From assembly GCA_963762075.1 (NCBI GenBank), contig CAVXJC010000001.1, positions 248,001-312,000 of the forward strand: a stretch of DNA of 64,000 bases, read 5' to 3'. Below the pieces are notes generated by a model. It did not search any database and was not told the origin of the DNA. It saw nothing but the letters and a program-made list of their open reading frames with translations. Numbering within the stretch: the first letter of the stretch is position 1; each line of letters opens with the position of its first letter. Position numbers and translations under genes: made by a program. The stretch comes from JAOUEA01 sp963762075. GTDB lineage: Bacteria; Actinomycetota; UBA4738; HRBIN12. Shown piece after piece: positions 25,577 to 34,470 of the stretch.

Positions 25577-26551
25577 TCAGTGTCGTAGCACCCCGAGGAT
25601 CGCGTCGAGGATGCGATCCGTCGAAGGCATCCAGAGGTCTTCGAGGTTGGATGCGTATGGGATCGGGGTCGGGTCGGCGGCGACCAGCACCGGGGGGCCA
25701 TCGAGCATGTCGAAGGCGTGCTCGGCCACATCGGCGAGGAGGGTGGCACCCCAACTCCCGGCGGGCGGTGCTTCCTGTGCGCACACGAGCCTGCTCGTGC
25801 GTGTGAGCGATACGACGATCGTCTCGGTGTCGAGCGGGGCGATCGTTCGAGGGTCGATGACCTCGACGCTGATGCCTTGGCCTGCGGCCCGTTCGGCTGC
25901 TTCGAGGCTCCGGGTGCGCATCATCTGGGTCGCGACGACGGTCACGTCGGTGCCTGGCCGCACGACCTCGGCCATGCCGAGCGGGACGAGCCGGCCCTGC
26001 TCGACCTCTCCACGATCTCCGAGCTGTGCCTTGTGCTCGAAGACGATCACCGGGTCGTCGGAACGGATCGCGCTGCGCAACATGCCGTACGCGTCGGCCG
26101 GCGTGCCCGGCACGGCGAGCACGAGCCCCGGCACGTTCAGGAACCAGTGCTCGGTCGACTGCGAGTGCTGGGCAGCGAACCCGGCGCCCGCGCCCGACGC
26201 CATGCGTATCGTCACCGGCATCGCCGCCTGCCCGCCCGTCATGTAGCGGTACTTCGCGACCTGGTTCGCGATCTGATCGAAGGCGACGCCGCCGAAGTCG
26301 GCGAACATGATCTCGGCGACCGGTCGCAGACCGGCGACCGCCGCACCCATGGCGGCGCCGACGATCGCCTGCTCCGAGATCGGCGTATCCCGCACGCGCT
26401 CGGGCCCGAACCGAGCGAACAGACCCTCGGTGGTCTTGAAGACGCCGCCCGCGGCGCCGATATCCTCGCCCAGGCAGAACACGTCGGGATCGGCTTGCAT
26501 CTCGTCCGCCAAGGCCATCGCGATGGCTTCGCGGTAGGTGCGCTCGCTCAC
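25577..26551 (-). CDS. thiamine-dependent dehydrogenase E1 component, beta subunit
   Basis: The GTG at 26551 overlaps the E1 alpha stop (GTGA), giving 324 residues. Signatures include FCLGEDIGAAGGVFKTTEGL, TPISEQAIVGAAMGAAVAG and MASGAGAGFAAQHSQSTEHW, as in pyruvate, acetoin and branched-chain 2-oxoacid dehydrogenase E1 beta. It pairs with the upstream alpha subunit to form an alpha2beta2 enzyme. No E2 or E3 gene is in the island, so it may borrow them from elsewhere or may carry out a decarboxylation or ligation without lipoyl transfer. Confidence 0.9.
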   Translation of the reverse strand: MSERTYREAIAMALADEMQADPDVFCLGEDIGAAGGVFKTTEGLFARFGPERVRDTPISEQAIVGAAMGAAVAGLRPVAEIMFADFGGVAFDQIANQVAKYRYMTGGQAAMPVTIRMASGAGAGFAAQHSQSTEHWFLNVPGLVLAVPGTPADAYGMLRSAIRSDDPVIVFEHKAQLGDRGEVEQGRLVPLGMAEVVRPGTDVTVVATQMMRTRSLEAAERAAGQGISVEVIDPRTIAPLDTETIVVSLTRTSRLVCAQEAPPAGSWGATLLADVAEHAFDMLDGPPVLVAADPTPIPYASNLEDLWMPSTDRILDAILGVLRH

Positions 26552-27519
26552 GCGAGCACCCCGCGGAAACGCGCGTCGGGTTCGGGCGCCGGCCACTCCC
26601 GCACGGCTCGAGACATCGCGGTCATGGCAGCCTCGACTTCTGCTCGCACGGCCTCGAGCCCCCGCGCGTCGGCCACTCCCAGGGAGATCAGTTCGGTCTC
26701 GAACAGCACGATCGGATCGCGCCGGAGCCATCGCTCGAGCTCCCCCGCGGGCCGGTACGCGCCCGGGTCCGATCGGGAATGTCCTCGGTGGCGGTAGGTG
26801 AGCGCCTCGAGGAAGGTCGGGCCCTCGCCCGCGCGGGCCCGGGCGACGGCCTCATCGGTCGCGGCGCGCACGGCTCGGACGTCGTTGCCGTCGATCGTTC
26901 TCGCCGGCATCGCATAGCTGCCGGCGCGATCGGCCAATCGCCCGACCGGGGTGGTCGCTTCCAGCGGCGAGTACTCACCGTAGAGGTTGTTCTCGCAGAC
27001 GAAGACGACCGGCAGGTGCCAGATCGCGGCGAGGTTCATCGCCTCGTGGAACGCGCCGATGTTCGTCGCGCCGTCGCCGAAGAAGGCGACGGAGACGTCG
27101 TCGGTGCCGCGGTAGACCGACGCGAGCGCCGTGCCGCACGCGAACGGGAGGTTGGCCCCGACGATCGCGAACGAGCCGAGTGCTCCCACCGTGAGGTCGG
27201 TGAGATGCATGGACCCGCCCATGCCCCCGCACACCCCGTCGGCCTTCCCGAGGATCTCCGCCATGCAACGGTCGGCCGGCGAGCCCATCGCGAGCAGCGC
27301 ACCGTGACCGCGGTAGGTGCAGGTCATCGTGTCGCCACGACGGAGGGCCGAGCAGGCTCCGACGGCGACGGCCTCTTGGCCTTGGTAGAGATGGGTCGAG
27401 CCGCGAACGAGCTGCTGCAGGAACAGCTTCGCGACCTCGTCCTCGAAGGCTCGGATCTCCACCATCCGACGGTGGAGGTCGAGGATCTCCTCGTCGCTCA
27501 GCGGGAGGGCGTCGGTCAC
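26548..27519 (-). CDS. thiamine-dependent dehydrogenase E1 component, alpha subunit
   Basis: A protein of 323 residues with the thiamine diphosphate motif from GDG (148-150) to NN (177-178), plus CTYRGHGALLAMG and YRHRGHSRSDPG typical of E1 alpha. The two serines of the mitochondrial phosphorylation loop have no relevance here. Its GTG start overlaps the stop of the Gfo/Idh/MocA gene by 4 bases. It is closest in style to acetoin/2-oxoacid dehydrogenase E1 alpha; the natural substrate is unknown. Confidence 0.9.
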   Translation of the reverse strand: MTDALPLSDEEILDLHRRMVEIRAFEDEVAKLFLQQLVRGSTHLYQGQEAVAVGACSALRRGDTMTCTYRGHGALLAMGSPADRCMAEILGKADGVCGGMGGSMHLTDLTVGALGSFAIVGANLPFACGTALASVYRGTDDVSVAFFGDGATNIGAFHEAMNLAAIWHLPVVFVCENNLYGEYSPLEATTPVGRLADRAGSYAMPARTIDGNDVRAVRAATDEAVARARAGEGPTFLEALTYRHRGHSRSDPGAYRPAGELERWLRRDPIVLFETELISLGVADARGLEAVRAEVEAAMTAMSRAVREWPAPEPDARFRGVLA

Positions 27520-28676
27520 TGGTCCTCCGGCGGACGCGTGTGGTCGTGCATCGGCGCGCGCATGGGATCGAGATCCACGGTGAGGTCCAGCTCCTGGAAC
27601 GTCGATGCGACCTCGACCGGCATGCTCGTGCGCGCCGATTCGCGGGCGGCCTCGATCACGTCGACCAGGTGCAGGTCGAGCTGGGGTTCAGCGAGGGGGC
27701 GACGGTCGTGCGCGATCGCCTCGACCATCTCCCGCAGCCCGTCGGCCCACAGCCATGTCGGGTCGACCGCGTCGAAGCACCGCCACGCGCCTTCAGCCGG
27801 GCGCCAGATCTCCAGACCGCGTGGATCCCAGTCGTCGCCCAGCAGGTTCGCCGTGCCCTCGGTGCCGTACACCTCGAGCCCCGGCCTCCGGTAGCGCTGC
27901 ACGGCCTGGCTCGCCATCACCGATGACAACGCACCTCGTTCGTGGCGCAGCACGGCGTGCACCACGTCGGCGTCGGGGTGGTCGATCCGCCGTCCACCTG
28001 CTTCCCGCACGGATATCGCGAGGGCGTCGGCGGCGAACACCTGCCGCACCGGTCCGAGCAGCGTGGTCAAGCTTTTCAGGTTGTAGACGCCGAGCTCGGC
28101 GATCGGACCGACACCGGCGTCGTGGTACCAGGTGGCCCAGCTCACGCCCATGTTGCCGTACATGGCCCGGGCGCTGTGCACCGAGCCGATCTCGCCGCCT
28201 CGCACCCGCGTCCAGAGCTCGCGGAAGGTGGGAGACAGATGCACGAACGGAGCCGCGAGCACGTGCAAGCCGGATCGGGCGGCGAGCTCGAATACGGGCT
28301 CGGCCTCCTCGCGATGCATCCCCAGAGGTTTCTCGCAGACGACGTGCTTGCCGTGGCGCAGCGCCTCGAGCGCGTACTCGGCGTGGGTGGGGGCGGGTGT
28401 GATGACCACCACGACGTCGACGTCGGACGCCCAGACCTCATCGGCGGTGGCGACCAGCCGCGCACCTGGGCGCCGTCGTCGGATCGAGTCCCAGCTGCCG
28501 ACGTCGCGACCGTAGATCGGCCCTTCCCACGCGAGGCCCCGTGGCGCGAGTCGGTCGAGGATCTGGAGATAGGCCGGAAGCACGTTGCCAGCCCCGATGA
28601 AGCCGACCCCCACCCCCGCCGTCCGCGCGTCGTCATGTGGGCGGGTCGACCCTCGCACGGCCTCCCTTGCATCCAT
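27516..28676 (-). CDS. Gfo/Idh/MocA-family oxidoreductase 3 (first gene of six-gene operon)
   Basis: A protein of 386 residues; the first 20 are probably dispensable because the Rossmann motif GVGFIGAGNVLP lies at 23-34. The EKP motif HVVCEKPLGM (111-120) with Lys116 is intact. AGVGPIAELGVYNLKSL near 198 is the catalytic-domain block. It starts the operon that continues through E1 alpha/beta to the SDR at 23251. The divergent palindromic operator at 28707-28724 lies about 30 bases upstream of its start. Confidence 0.88.
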   Translation of the reverse strand: MDAREAVRGSTRPHDDARTAGVGVGFIGAGNVLPAYLQILDRLAPRGLAWEGPIYGRDVGSWDSIRRRRPGARLVATADEVWASDVDVVVVITPAPTHAEYALEALRHGKHVVCEKPLGMHREEAEPVFELAARSGLHVLAAPFVHLSPTFRELWTRVRGGEIGSVHSARAMYGNMGVSWATWYHDAGVGPIAELGVYNLKSLTTLLGPVRQVFAADALAISVREAGGRRIDHPDADVVHAVLRHERGALSSVMASQAVQRYRRPGLEVYGTEGTANLLGDDWDPRGLEIWRPAEGAWRCFDAVDPTWLWADGLREMVEAIAHDRRPLAEPQLDLHLVDVIEAARESARTSMPVEVASTFQELDLTVDLDPMRAPMHDHTRPPEDQ

Positions 28677-28706
28677 GGGGGCGGTAGCCTAGCATCACGC
28701 ACCAGC

Positions 28707-28724
28707 GGTATCGATACCGGTATC
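28707..28724. promoter_or_regulatory. palindromic operator between divergent oxidoreductase and ABC operons
   Basis: GGTATCGATACCGGTATC consists of two overlapping perfect 12-base palindromes (28707-28718 and 28713-28724) made of alternating GGTATC/GATACC half-sites. It sits in the 113-base divergent intergenic region. A near copy lies upstream of the FGGY kinase gene at 15127. The GATACCGGTATC core with central CG resembles LacI-family sites, but the only regulators in the island are GntR/UTRA type, so the binding protein is undetermined. Confidence 0.6.
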
Positions 28725-28789
28725 AACCCGGTGAGGGCCCGTCGTGGATCCCTTCCGGGCGCGGTCGGTTGGGGCAGAAGGGGGAGGGC

Positions 28790-29983
28790 ATGGCTGGGAG
28801 CGCGGGACGCCTCGGCGTCGCACGGCGGGACTTCTTGCGGAGGACAGGAGTCCTGGTCGTCACGATCGGGGCAACACCCTCGATCTTGGCCGCATGCGGA
28901 GGCGATGACGACACGGGTGCCTCGCCGGCCGCGACAGGGGGCGCATCGCCCGAGGCGCCCGACGCATCGGGCGACCTGAACTTCCTCTCCTGGGAGGGGT
29001 ACGACATCCCGGTCGACTCGATGGAAGCCTGGCGCAAGGACCAGGGCATCAAGGTCAACCCGACCTACATCGCGAACCACGACGAGATCCAGGCGAAGAT
29101 CAAGGGCGGCGGCGCCGCGGCGGGCTACGACCTGATCACCTACTACCAGGGCTACATGCCGCTCTACACCGAGCTCGACATCCTCACCCCGCTCGACGAG
29201 AGCAAGCTCCCCAACCTTGCCGGGCTCTTCCCCTTCTGGGCATCCGACATCGAGAACTTCTGGATCAACCCGGAAGGCGACCGCATCGGCGTGCCGTGGA
29301 CATGGGGATCCATCGGGCTCACCTACAACTCGGCCGAGGTCGACGAGATGAGCTCCTGGTACGACCTCCTCGATCCAAGCCTCTCCGGCAAGGTGGCGAC
29401 CGTCGACGACCCGGCGGGCAATTTCAACCTGTGCTGCAAGATCCTCGACCTCCAGTCGAATGCAGTCCCCAAGGACAAGCTGGGCGACATCGTGGACCTG
29501 ATGTCGCAGTTCGTGGCCCAGGGCCGGGGTGTCTCACCGTCGTTCGGCGACATGACGTCGAAATTGGTCTCAGGTGACGCGGTCGCCTGCTTCCACGGAT
29601 GGGCCGCGATGAACACGTTCGCCGCCGACCAAGGCCTCGACACGATACGGACGAACATCCCGGACGAAGGAAGCCACAGCTTCTGCGACTCGTACGCGAT
29701 CCCGCCCACGGCGTTGAACCCCGACGCCGCCCTGGCGTGGATGAATCAGGCGCTCGACCCCACCGTGAACGCGGAGGCCGCCGAGTACCTGGTGGGAGGC
29801 GTGACGGTCGAGGCGTCCGTGGACATGCTCAACAAGACCACCAAGGACCTGTATCCGTACGAGGATCTCGACGGGCTGCTCGAGTTGGCACCCCTCGCGA
29901 TCAACGCGCCGACGGAGTCCGAAGAGTTCGTCACGTTCCCCGAGTGGAGCGAGGCGTTCCAGGGGATCAAGGCCGGGGCTTAA
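28790..29983 (+). CDS. ABC transporter substrate-binding lipoprotein, Tat-exported (spermidine/putrescine-type)
   Basis: I use the ATG at 28790 (a TTG at 28769 is in frame). The 397-residue protein has a twin-arginine signal ARRDFLRRTG (11-20) and a lipobox LAAC with Cys36 as the lipidated residue. The mature part resembles PotD/type 2 periplasmic binding proteins: LNFLSWEGYDIP, DLITYYQGYMPLY and PWTWGSIGLTYN. It would bind the imported substrate outside the membrane and deliver it to the two permeases encoded next. PotD-like proteins bind polyamines but also sugars and sugar acids. Confidence 0.88.
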   Translation: MAGSAGRLGVARRDFLRRTGVLVVTIGATPSILAACGGDDDTGASPAATGGASPEAPDASGDLNFLSWEGYDIPVDSMEAWRKDQGIKVNPTYIANHDEIQAKIKGGGAAAGYDLITYYQGYMPLYTELDILTPLDESKLPNLAGLFPFWASDIENFWINPEGDRIGVPWTWGSIGLTYNSAEVDEMSSWYDLLDPSLSGKVATVDDPAGNFNLCCKILDLQSNAVPKDKLGDIVDLMSQFVAQGRGVSPSFGDMTSKLVSGDAVACFHGWAAMNTFAADQGLDTIRTNIPDEGSHSFCDSYAIPPTALNPDAALAWMNQALDPTVNAEAAEYLVGGVTVEASVDMLNKTTKDLYPYEDLDGLLELAPLAINAPTESEEFVTFPEWSEAFQGIKAGA

Positions 29984-30007
29984 CCGCGCGGCCGGGGGGC
30001 ACCCTCG

Positions 30008-30917
30008 ATGGCGAGCCTGGCGGAAGCGCCCGCTCGGACGACGGAGAGGGCGGAGCGCCGGCGCGCCAGGCCCCTCATCGCGACCCTCCCGGCGGTGGCG
30101 TGCCTGCTCGCGTTCTTCGCCACGCCTCTGCTCGTCTTCTTGGTCTACAGCTTCCTCACGAACGAGCTGTACGCCGTCGGACTGCCGTTCACCCTCGAGG
30201 CATACGCCGATGCCCTCACGTCCTCGCTCAACCGCACCCTCGCCCGGAACTCGCTCGTGGTGGGTCTGTTGACCGCGGCCACGACCGTGGCCGTCGGCCT
30301 GCCGATCGCCTACTGGCTGCGCTTCGTCGCTCGTCGCTCCCGCGCTCGCGGTCCTGTTCCTGATCACGGCCTCGATGTTCGCGAGCTACCTCGTCCGCAT
30401 CTACGCGTGGCGCACCGTGCTGGGCAGCCGCGGGCTGATCAATTCCGCGCTCGAGCGAGGCGGACTGATCGACGAGCCTCTCGGATTCCTGCTCTACAGC
30501 CGCTTCGCGGTCGTGGTGGCGCTGGTGCACATCTTCCTGCCCTACGTGGTGCTCGTGCTCTTCGCCGGCATGGGCCCGGTCAGCGAAGGCCTGCTCGAGT
30601 CGGCGCGCGATCTCGGGGCCAACGCATCGTTGTTGTGGCGACGGGTGCTTCTGCCGATCATGGCCGCGCCCGGCTTCAGCGCGTTCGTGTTCGTGTTCAT
30701 CCTGTCATCCGCGGATTACGTGACCCCGCAGTTCCTCGGAGGGAAGGACGGCGTCACCCTCGGCGTGCAGATCCAGCAGAACTTCATCGCCGTCGGCAAC
30801 TGGCCGCTGGCCGCGGCGACGTCCTTCCTCATGCTGCTCGCGTTCGTCGCCGTCTACGTGATCGGATCGTTCGCCCTGCGCCGGCTGCGGCTGCACGACA
30901 TCAGGTTGGGGGACTGA
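30008..30917 (+). pseudogene. ABC transporter permease 1 (PotB-like), one frameshift
   Basis: The N-terminal 110 residues from the ATG at 30008 give the first transmembrane span (ACLLAFFATPLLVFLVYSF) and YWLRFVARRS. Homology then continues in the +1 frame (ALAVLFLITASMFASYLVRI) to the TGA at 30915-30917, including the permease EAA-type loop EGLLESARDLGANASLLWRR. The switch is explained by one extra C in the CCC run at 30339-30341. The corrected protein would be about 302 residues with six membrane spans. A sequencing indel is more likely than loss of function because all partners are intact. Confidence 0.8.
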
Positions 30918-31744
30918 TGGAGCATCGCCAGCGTGCGCCGATCCCGACCGCGCTCACGATCGCGGCCCTGTTGTTCCTGTTCGTACCCCTCGGCCTCGTC
31001 GTGCTGTTCTCGTTCAATTCGACCGGGAGCCTCACGTTCCCGTTCGCGGGGTTCTCGATGCGGTGGTACCGAGAGATCGTGGAGTCGCCGGAGTTCCGGA
31101 GCGCGCTGACGAACAGCGCGTTCGTCGGCCTCGTGGTGGCCCTGGTGACCTTGGTGCTCGGCACGCTCGCCGCCTACGGGTTGACGAGGGCCTCGACCAG
31201 ATGGAGGACCCCGATCGCGGTGCTGCTCTTCCTGCCGTTGACCCTGCCGGGGCTGTTCATGGGGCTCTCCCTGCTTGTGTTGTTCGCGCGTGTCGAGGTG
31301 ACGCTCTCCCTCGCGACGGTCGCGATCGCGCATCTGGTCTACGTGTTGCCCTACTACCTGCTGATCGCGGTGGCGGCATTGCAGCGGCTCGACCCGGCGC
31401 TGGAGGAAGCGGGCGCGGACCTCGGCGGGAACGGCTGGCTGGTCTTCCGCCGGATCACCCTGCCGCAGGTCTGGCCGGTCCTCGTCTCGGCCTCGTGCCT
31501 CGCCTTCGCCCTCAGCTTCGACGAGTTCATCATCACGTTCTTCGTGATCGGCCCCGACTCCACCCTTCCGCTGTTCATCTTCTCGACGCTGCGGCGCACC
31601 GTGGATCCGTCGGTGAACGCGATCTCGAGCCTGCTGCTGGTGATCACGCTCGCCCTCTTCGCCTTCGCATTCCTGCTGACGGTGCGCGGCGCGAGGAACC
31701 GCGGTCTCTCGATCGAAGTCGACGCACTTGAGTGGTGGGTCGCG
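30917..31744 (+). CDS. ABC transporter permease 2 (PotC-like)
   Basis: The ATG at 30917 overlaps the permease 1 stop by one base (TGATG). About 270 residues form a six-span inner-membrane permease with first span ALTIAALLFLFVPLGLVVLF and the EAA loop PALEEAGADLGGNGWLVFRR, which contacts the ATPase. The frame has no stop before the ATPase domain: it runs through GLSIEVDALEWW into the GTG I take as the ATPase start. It is either a natural permease-ATPase fusion or a lost stop due to an indel near 31700-31731, where a TGA exists in the adjacent frame. Confidence 0.78.
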
Positions 31745-32830
31745 GTGAACACGCCACAGGCCCCGGCGCCACGGGTTCGGCTGGTCGATGTCGTCAAACG
31801 GTTCGGGGTCGTCACCGCCTTGGAAGCGGTCACCCTCGATGTCGCCGATGGCGAGTTCGTGACACTGCTCGGACCCTCCGGATGTGGCAAGACGACCTTG
31901 CTGCGTATCGTCGCCGGTTTCGAGCGACCCTCGGAAGGCCGCGTGCTGCTGGGCGGCGACGACGTGACGACGGTGCCGCCGCACCGTCGTCCGGTCAACA
32001 TGGTCTTCCAACGCCCCGCGCTCTTCCCACACCTCGACGTCGCGGCGAACGTTTCGTTCGGGCCGCGTATCGACGGGCTGTCGAAGGCCGAGATCGAACG
32101 GGTGGTGGGCGAAGCACTGGAGCTGGTGCAACTGGCTGGCTTCCAGCACCGTCGGAGCCACGAGCTCTCGGGCGGGCAGATGCAGCGCGTCGCGCTTGCT
32201 CGAGCGATCGTGAACCGTCCGCAGGTGCTGTTGCTGGACGAACCGCTGTCGGCGCTCGATCTGAAGATCCGCCTCGAGATGGAGTCCGAGCTTCGCAGGC
32301 TGCACCGCGAGATCGGCGGCACGTTCATCTACGTCACGCATGACCAGCGCGAGGCGCTGGCTCTGTCGGATCGCATCGTGGTCTTCAACCAGGGTCGTAT
32401 CGAGCAGATCGGCTCGCCGAACGATGTGTACCGCCGGCCGGCGTCGCCGTTCGTGGCCCGGTTCGTGGGCGATGCGAACGTGATCCCGGTCGAGGTGTCT
32501 GATGCCGATGCGGGCACCGTGGAGGTCGCGGTCGGTGCGCATCGGTTCCACGCGCCCGACGTGGATGTCTCGGGCCCGGCGTGGCTCGTACTGAGGCCCG
32601 AGGTGGTTGGCGTGCGGCGGCGATCGGGGGATGGCTCGCTGCAGGGGGTCGTGCGGGATCTCTCGTTCCGCGGCACGGGACACTCCTACCGCGTCGCCGT
32701 CGAGAACGTGTCCCAGCCGCTGAAGGCGGAGGTCTCCGGCGGGGAGGCGTTCGATCTCGGCGCCGCGGTCGAGCTGACCTGGGAGCCCGAGGGCTGCAGG
32801 CTGTTGCCTCGCGACCCCGGCGACGGCTGA
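31745..32830 (+). CDS. ABC transporter ATP-binding protein (PotA-like)
   Basis: From the GTG at 31745 the protein has 361 residues. Walker A GPSGCGKTT is at about 44-51, Q-loop VFQRPALFPHL near 87, signature LSGGQMQRVALARA near 141, Walker B VLLLDEPLSALD near 161 and switch His in YVTHDQREAL. The C-terminal TOBE region (about 265-355) is typical of carbohydrate and polyamine importers. It drives import of the substrate bound by the Tat lipoprotein. The frame is continuous with permease 2 upstream, so its true start is uncertain. Confidence 0.87.
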   Translation: MNTPQAPAPRVRLVDVVKRFGVVTALEAVTLDVADGEFVTLLGPSGCGKTTLLRIVAGFERPSEGRVLLGGDDVTTVPPHRRPVNMVFQRPALFPHLDVAANVSFGPRIDGLSKAEIERVVGEALELVQLAGFQHRRSHELSGGQMQRVALARAIVNRPQVLLLDEPLSALDLKIRLEMESELRRLHREIGGTFIYVTHDQREALALSDRIVVFNQGRIEQIGSPNDVYRRPASPFVARFVGDANVIPVEVSDADAGTVEVAVGAHRFHAPDVDVSGPAWLVLRPEVVGVRRRSGDGSLQGVVRDLSFRGTGHSYRVAVENVSQPLKAEVSGGEAFDLGAAVELTWEPEGCRLLPRDPGDG

Positions 32831-32831
32831 G

Positions 32832-33659
32832 TTGTCCGTTGCCCTCGCGTTGGTGACGGCGCTCGCATGGGGCATCGCCGAGCTGTTGATGCTTCGCGGC
32901 GCCAGGCTGCTGAAGCCGCTCGGGCTCGCGAGGTGGCTGATGGTCTTCGGTACCGTGATGATCCTGCCGTTCGCGCTCCTCAGCGGGCCTGTCCCCTCGG
33001 CGCAGGACCTGCCCTACGCGGTCACGCCGGCCCTCTTCGCGCTCGGCGGCACCCTCGCGTACTTCCGTGCGCTGAGCGCCGGTCAGCTCACGATCGTCTC
33101 GCCGACCGTCGCGACGAGCGGCGGGTTCGCGGCGCTCGTCGCGATCGTGTTCCTGGGCGAGCGATTCTCGTTCCTGGGCATGGTGGGGCTCGTGCTCGGC
33201 GTCGTTGGCGTGGTGGTCGCCACCTACGTCCGCGGGGGCGGCCGAGCCGAAGGGGTCGCGTGGGCGGTGCTCGGCGCGCTGCTCTTGGGGGTGTACACCG
33301 TTGCGCTGGCGGCATCGAGCGAACGGATCGGTCCCGTCTGGTCGGTGGCCGCCTACCGCCTCACCGGACTCGTCGTGTTGTGGACGGCCGCACCGTTCGC
33401 GAAGGCGCCGCTCGGACTCGCGCGTGCCGACCTTGGACTCGTGCTGCGTGCCGCCGCGGTCGAGACGGTCGGCTTCGCCGCGTTCACGACGGCACTCGAT
33501 CTCGGGCCGGTCGCGATCGTCGCGGTGATCGCGGCGCAGTTCTCGACCGTCGCCGTCGTGCTAGGCGCCGTCGTCCTGCATGAGCGGATCCACCGGCACC
33601 AGTGGGTCGGCGTGGGGTTGATGATCGGCTCGACCACGGTGCTGGCGGCGCTGCAGTGA
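32832..33659 (+). CDS. EamA/DMT-superfamily permease
   Basis: A protein of 275 residues, TTG start one base after the ATPase stop, with ten predicted membrane spans in two EamA repeats: YFRALSAGQLTIVSPT in the first and FTTALDLGPVAIVAVI in the second. Such proteins export or import small metabolites, amino acids or sugars. Its position at the end of the ABC operon suggests transport of a related compound or a pathway by-product. Direction and substrate are unknown. Confidence 0.83.
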   Translation: MSVALALVTALAWGIAELLMLRGARLLKPLGLARWLMVFGTVMILPFALLSGPVPSAQDLPYAVTPALFALGGTLAYFRALSAGQLTIVSPTVATSGGFAALVAIVFLGERFSFLGMVGLVLGVVGVVVATYVRGGGRAEGVAWAVLGALLLGVYTVALAASSERIGPVWSVAAYRLTGLVVLWTAAPFAKAPLGLARADLGLVLRAAAVETVGFAAFTTALDLGPVAIVAVIAAQFSTVAVVLGAVVLHERIHRHQWVGVGLMIGSTTVLAALQ

Positions 33660-33688
33660 CTGCGCCGGCGCATCGTTCGGGTGAGCGC

Positions 33689-34411
33689 TCACGCCTCCCA
33701 GGCGTCGCGATCGACCAGGACATGGAGCTCCGGATGGTGCTGCAGGAACGAGGCGGGGATCGCTGGCGTCACCGGTCCCTCGAGGGCGCGGTGGACGATC
33801 TCGTTCTTGCCGGCGCCCGAGACGAGCAGCACGACCCGGCGAGCCGCGAGCAGCACATCGAGGCCGGCGGTCAGCGCGGTTGCCGGCACCGGGAGTCCGG
33901 GTGTGTATCCGGCGTTGGATGCCAGGCTGGCTTCCGACAGCGATACCACTCTCGTCGGCGAGGAAGGATCCGAAGGTGGTTCGTTGAAGCCGAGATGGCC
34001 GTTGGGTCCGAGGCCGAGCACGGCGAGATCGAGTCCGCCGGCGGCTTCGACGGCATCGTCGTAGTCCCGGCACACCGCTCGAAGGTCGTCCGCGAGCCCG
34101 TCGAGCCACACGACGGAGCGTGGATCGACGCCGAGTGGCTCGACGAAGCTGCGCCGGGTCCACGCGGCGAGGGAGCGCCGGTCCTCTGGCGTCACCCCGA
34201 CGTATTCGTCGAGCTGGAAGACACGCAGGGTCGAGGCCGAGCCAGCGCGCAGCTCACGGGCAAGGCGCGCGTAGACGCCCATCGGCGTCCGCCCGGTCGC
34301 AACCACGACGGCAGCGCCGGGGACGGGTTCGATCGCCTCGGCGATCAGCGCGGCGCCGGCCGCATCGAAATCCGCGCCTCGGTCGGTCACCGTGAGGCGC
34401 AACCCGGACAT
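33689..34411 (-). CDS. nagB: glucosamine-6-phosphate deaminase-like protein
   Basis: I start at the ATG at 34411 (240 residues), which a TATGCT -10 precedes by 12 bases on the minus strand. Motifs are VFQLDEYVG (64-72, catalytic Asp68), LGLGPNGHLGFNEP (132-145, His139 and Glu144) and a C-terminal lid. The family converts glucosamine-6-phosphate to fructose-6-phosphate and ammonia, with 6-phosphogluconolactonase-like members as the alternative; the NGHLGFNEP block favours NagB. It is divergent from gntR copy 2, so it is a likely regulatory target. Confidence 0.82.
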   Translation of the reverse strand: MSGLRLTVTDRGADFDAAGAALIAEAIEPVPGAAVVVATGRTPMGVYARLARELRAGSASTLRVFQLDEYVGVTPEDRRSLAAWTRRSFVEPLGVDPRSVVWLDGLADDLRAVCRDYDDAVEAAGGLDLAVLGLGPNGHLGFNEPPSDPSSPTRVVSLSEASLASNAGYTPGLPVPATALTAGLDVLLAARRVVLLVSGAGKNEIVHRALEGPVTPAIPASFLQHHPELHVLVDRDAWEA

Positions 34412-34417
34412 GAAACC

Positions 34418-34463
34418 AGCATAGGACCAGTCGTTGACATGCCCACGGAGGGGGACCGAGGAT
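34418..34463. promoter_or_regulatory. divergent promoter/operator between nagB and gntR copy 2
   Basis: On the minus strand TATGCT (34423-34418) is the nagB -10. On the plus strand TTGACA (34434-34439) and GAGGAT (34458-34463) form a promoter whose -10 starts 13 bases before the ATG at 34471. The ATAGGACCAGTC element (34421-34432) lies between them and resembles those at 18335 and 35255. A regulator bound here could control both genes. Confidence 0.55.
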
Positions 34464-34470
34464 GAAGGCC

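Noticed and set aside
30008..32830. A single 940-codon open frame read as one protein
   Set aside because: Its middle part (about 30342-30916) is out of frame with the permease homology. The frame merges a frameshifted permease 1, permease 2 and the ATPase.
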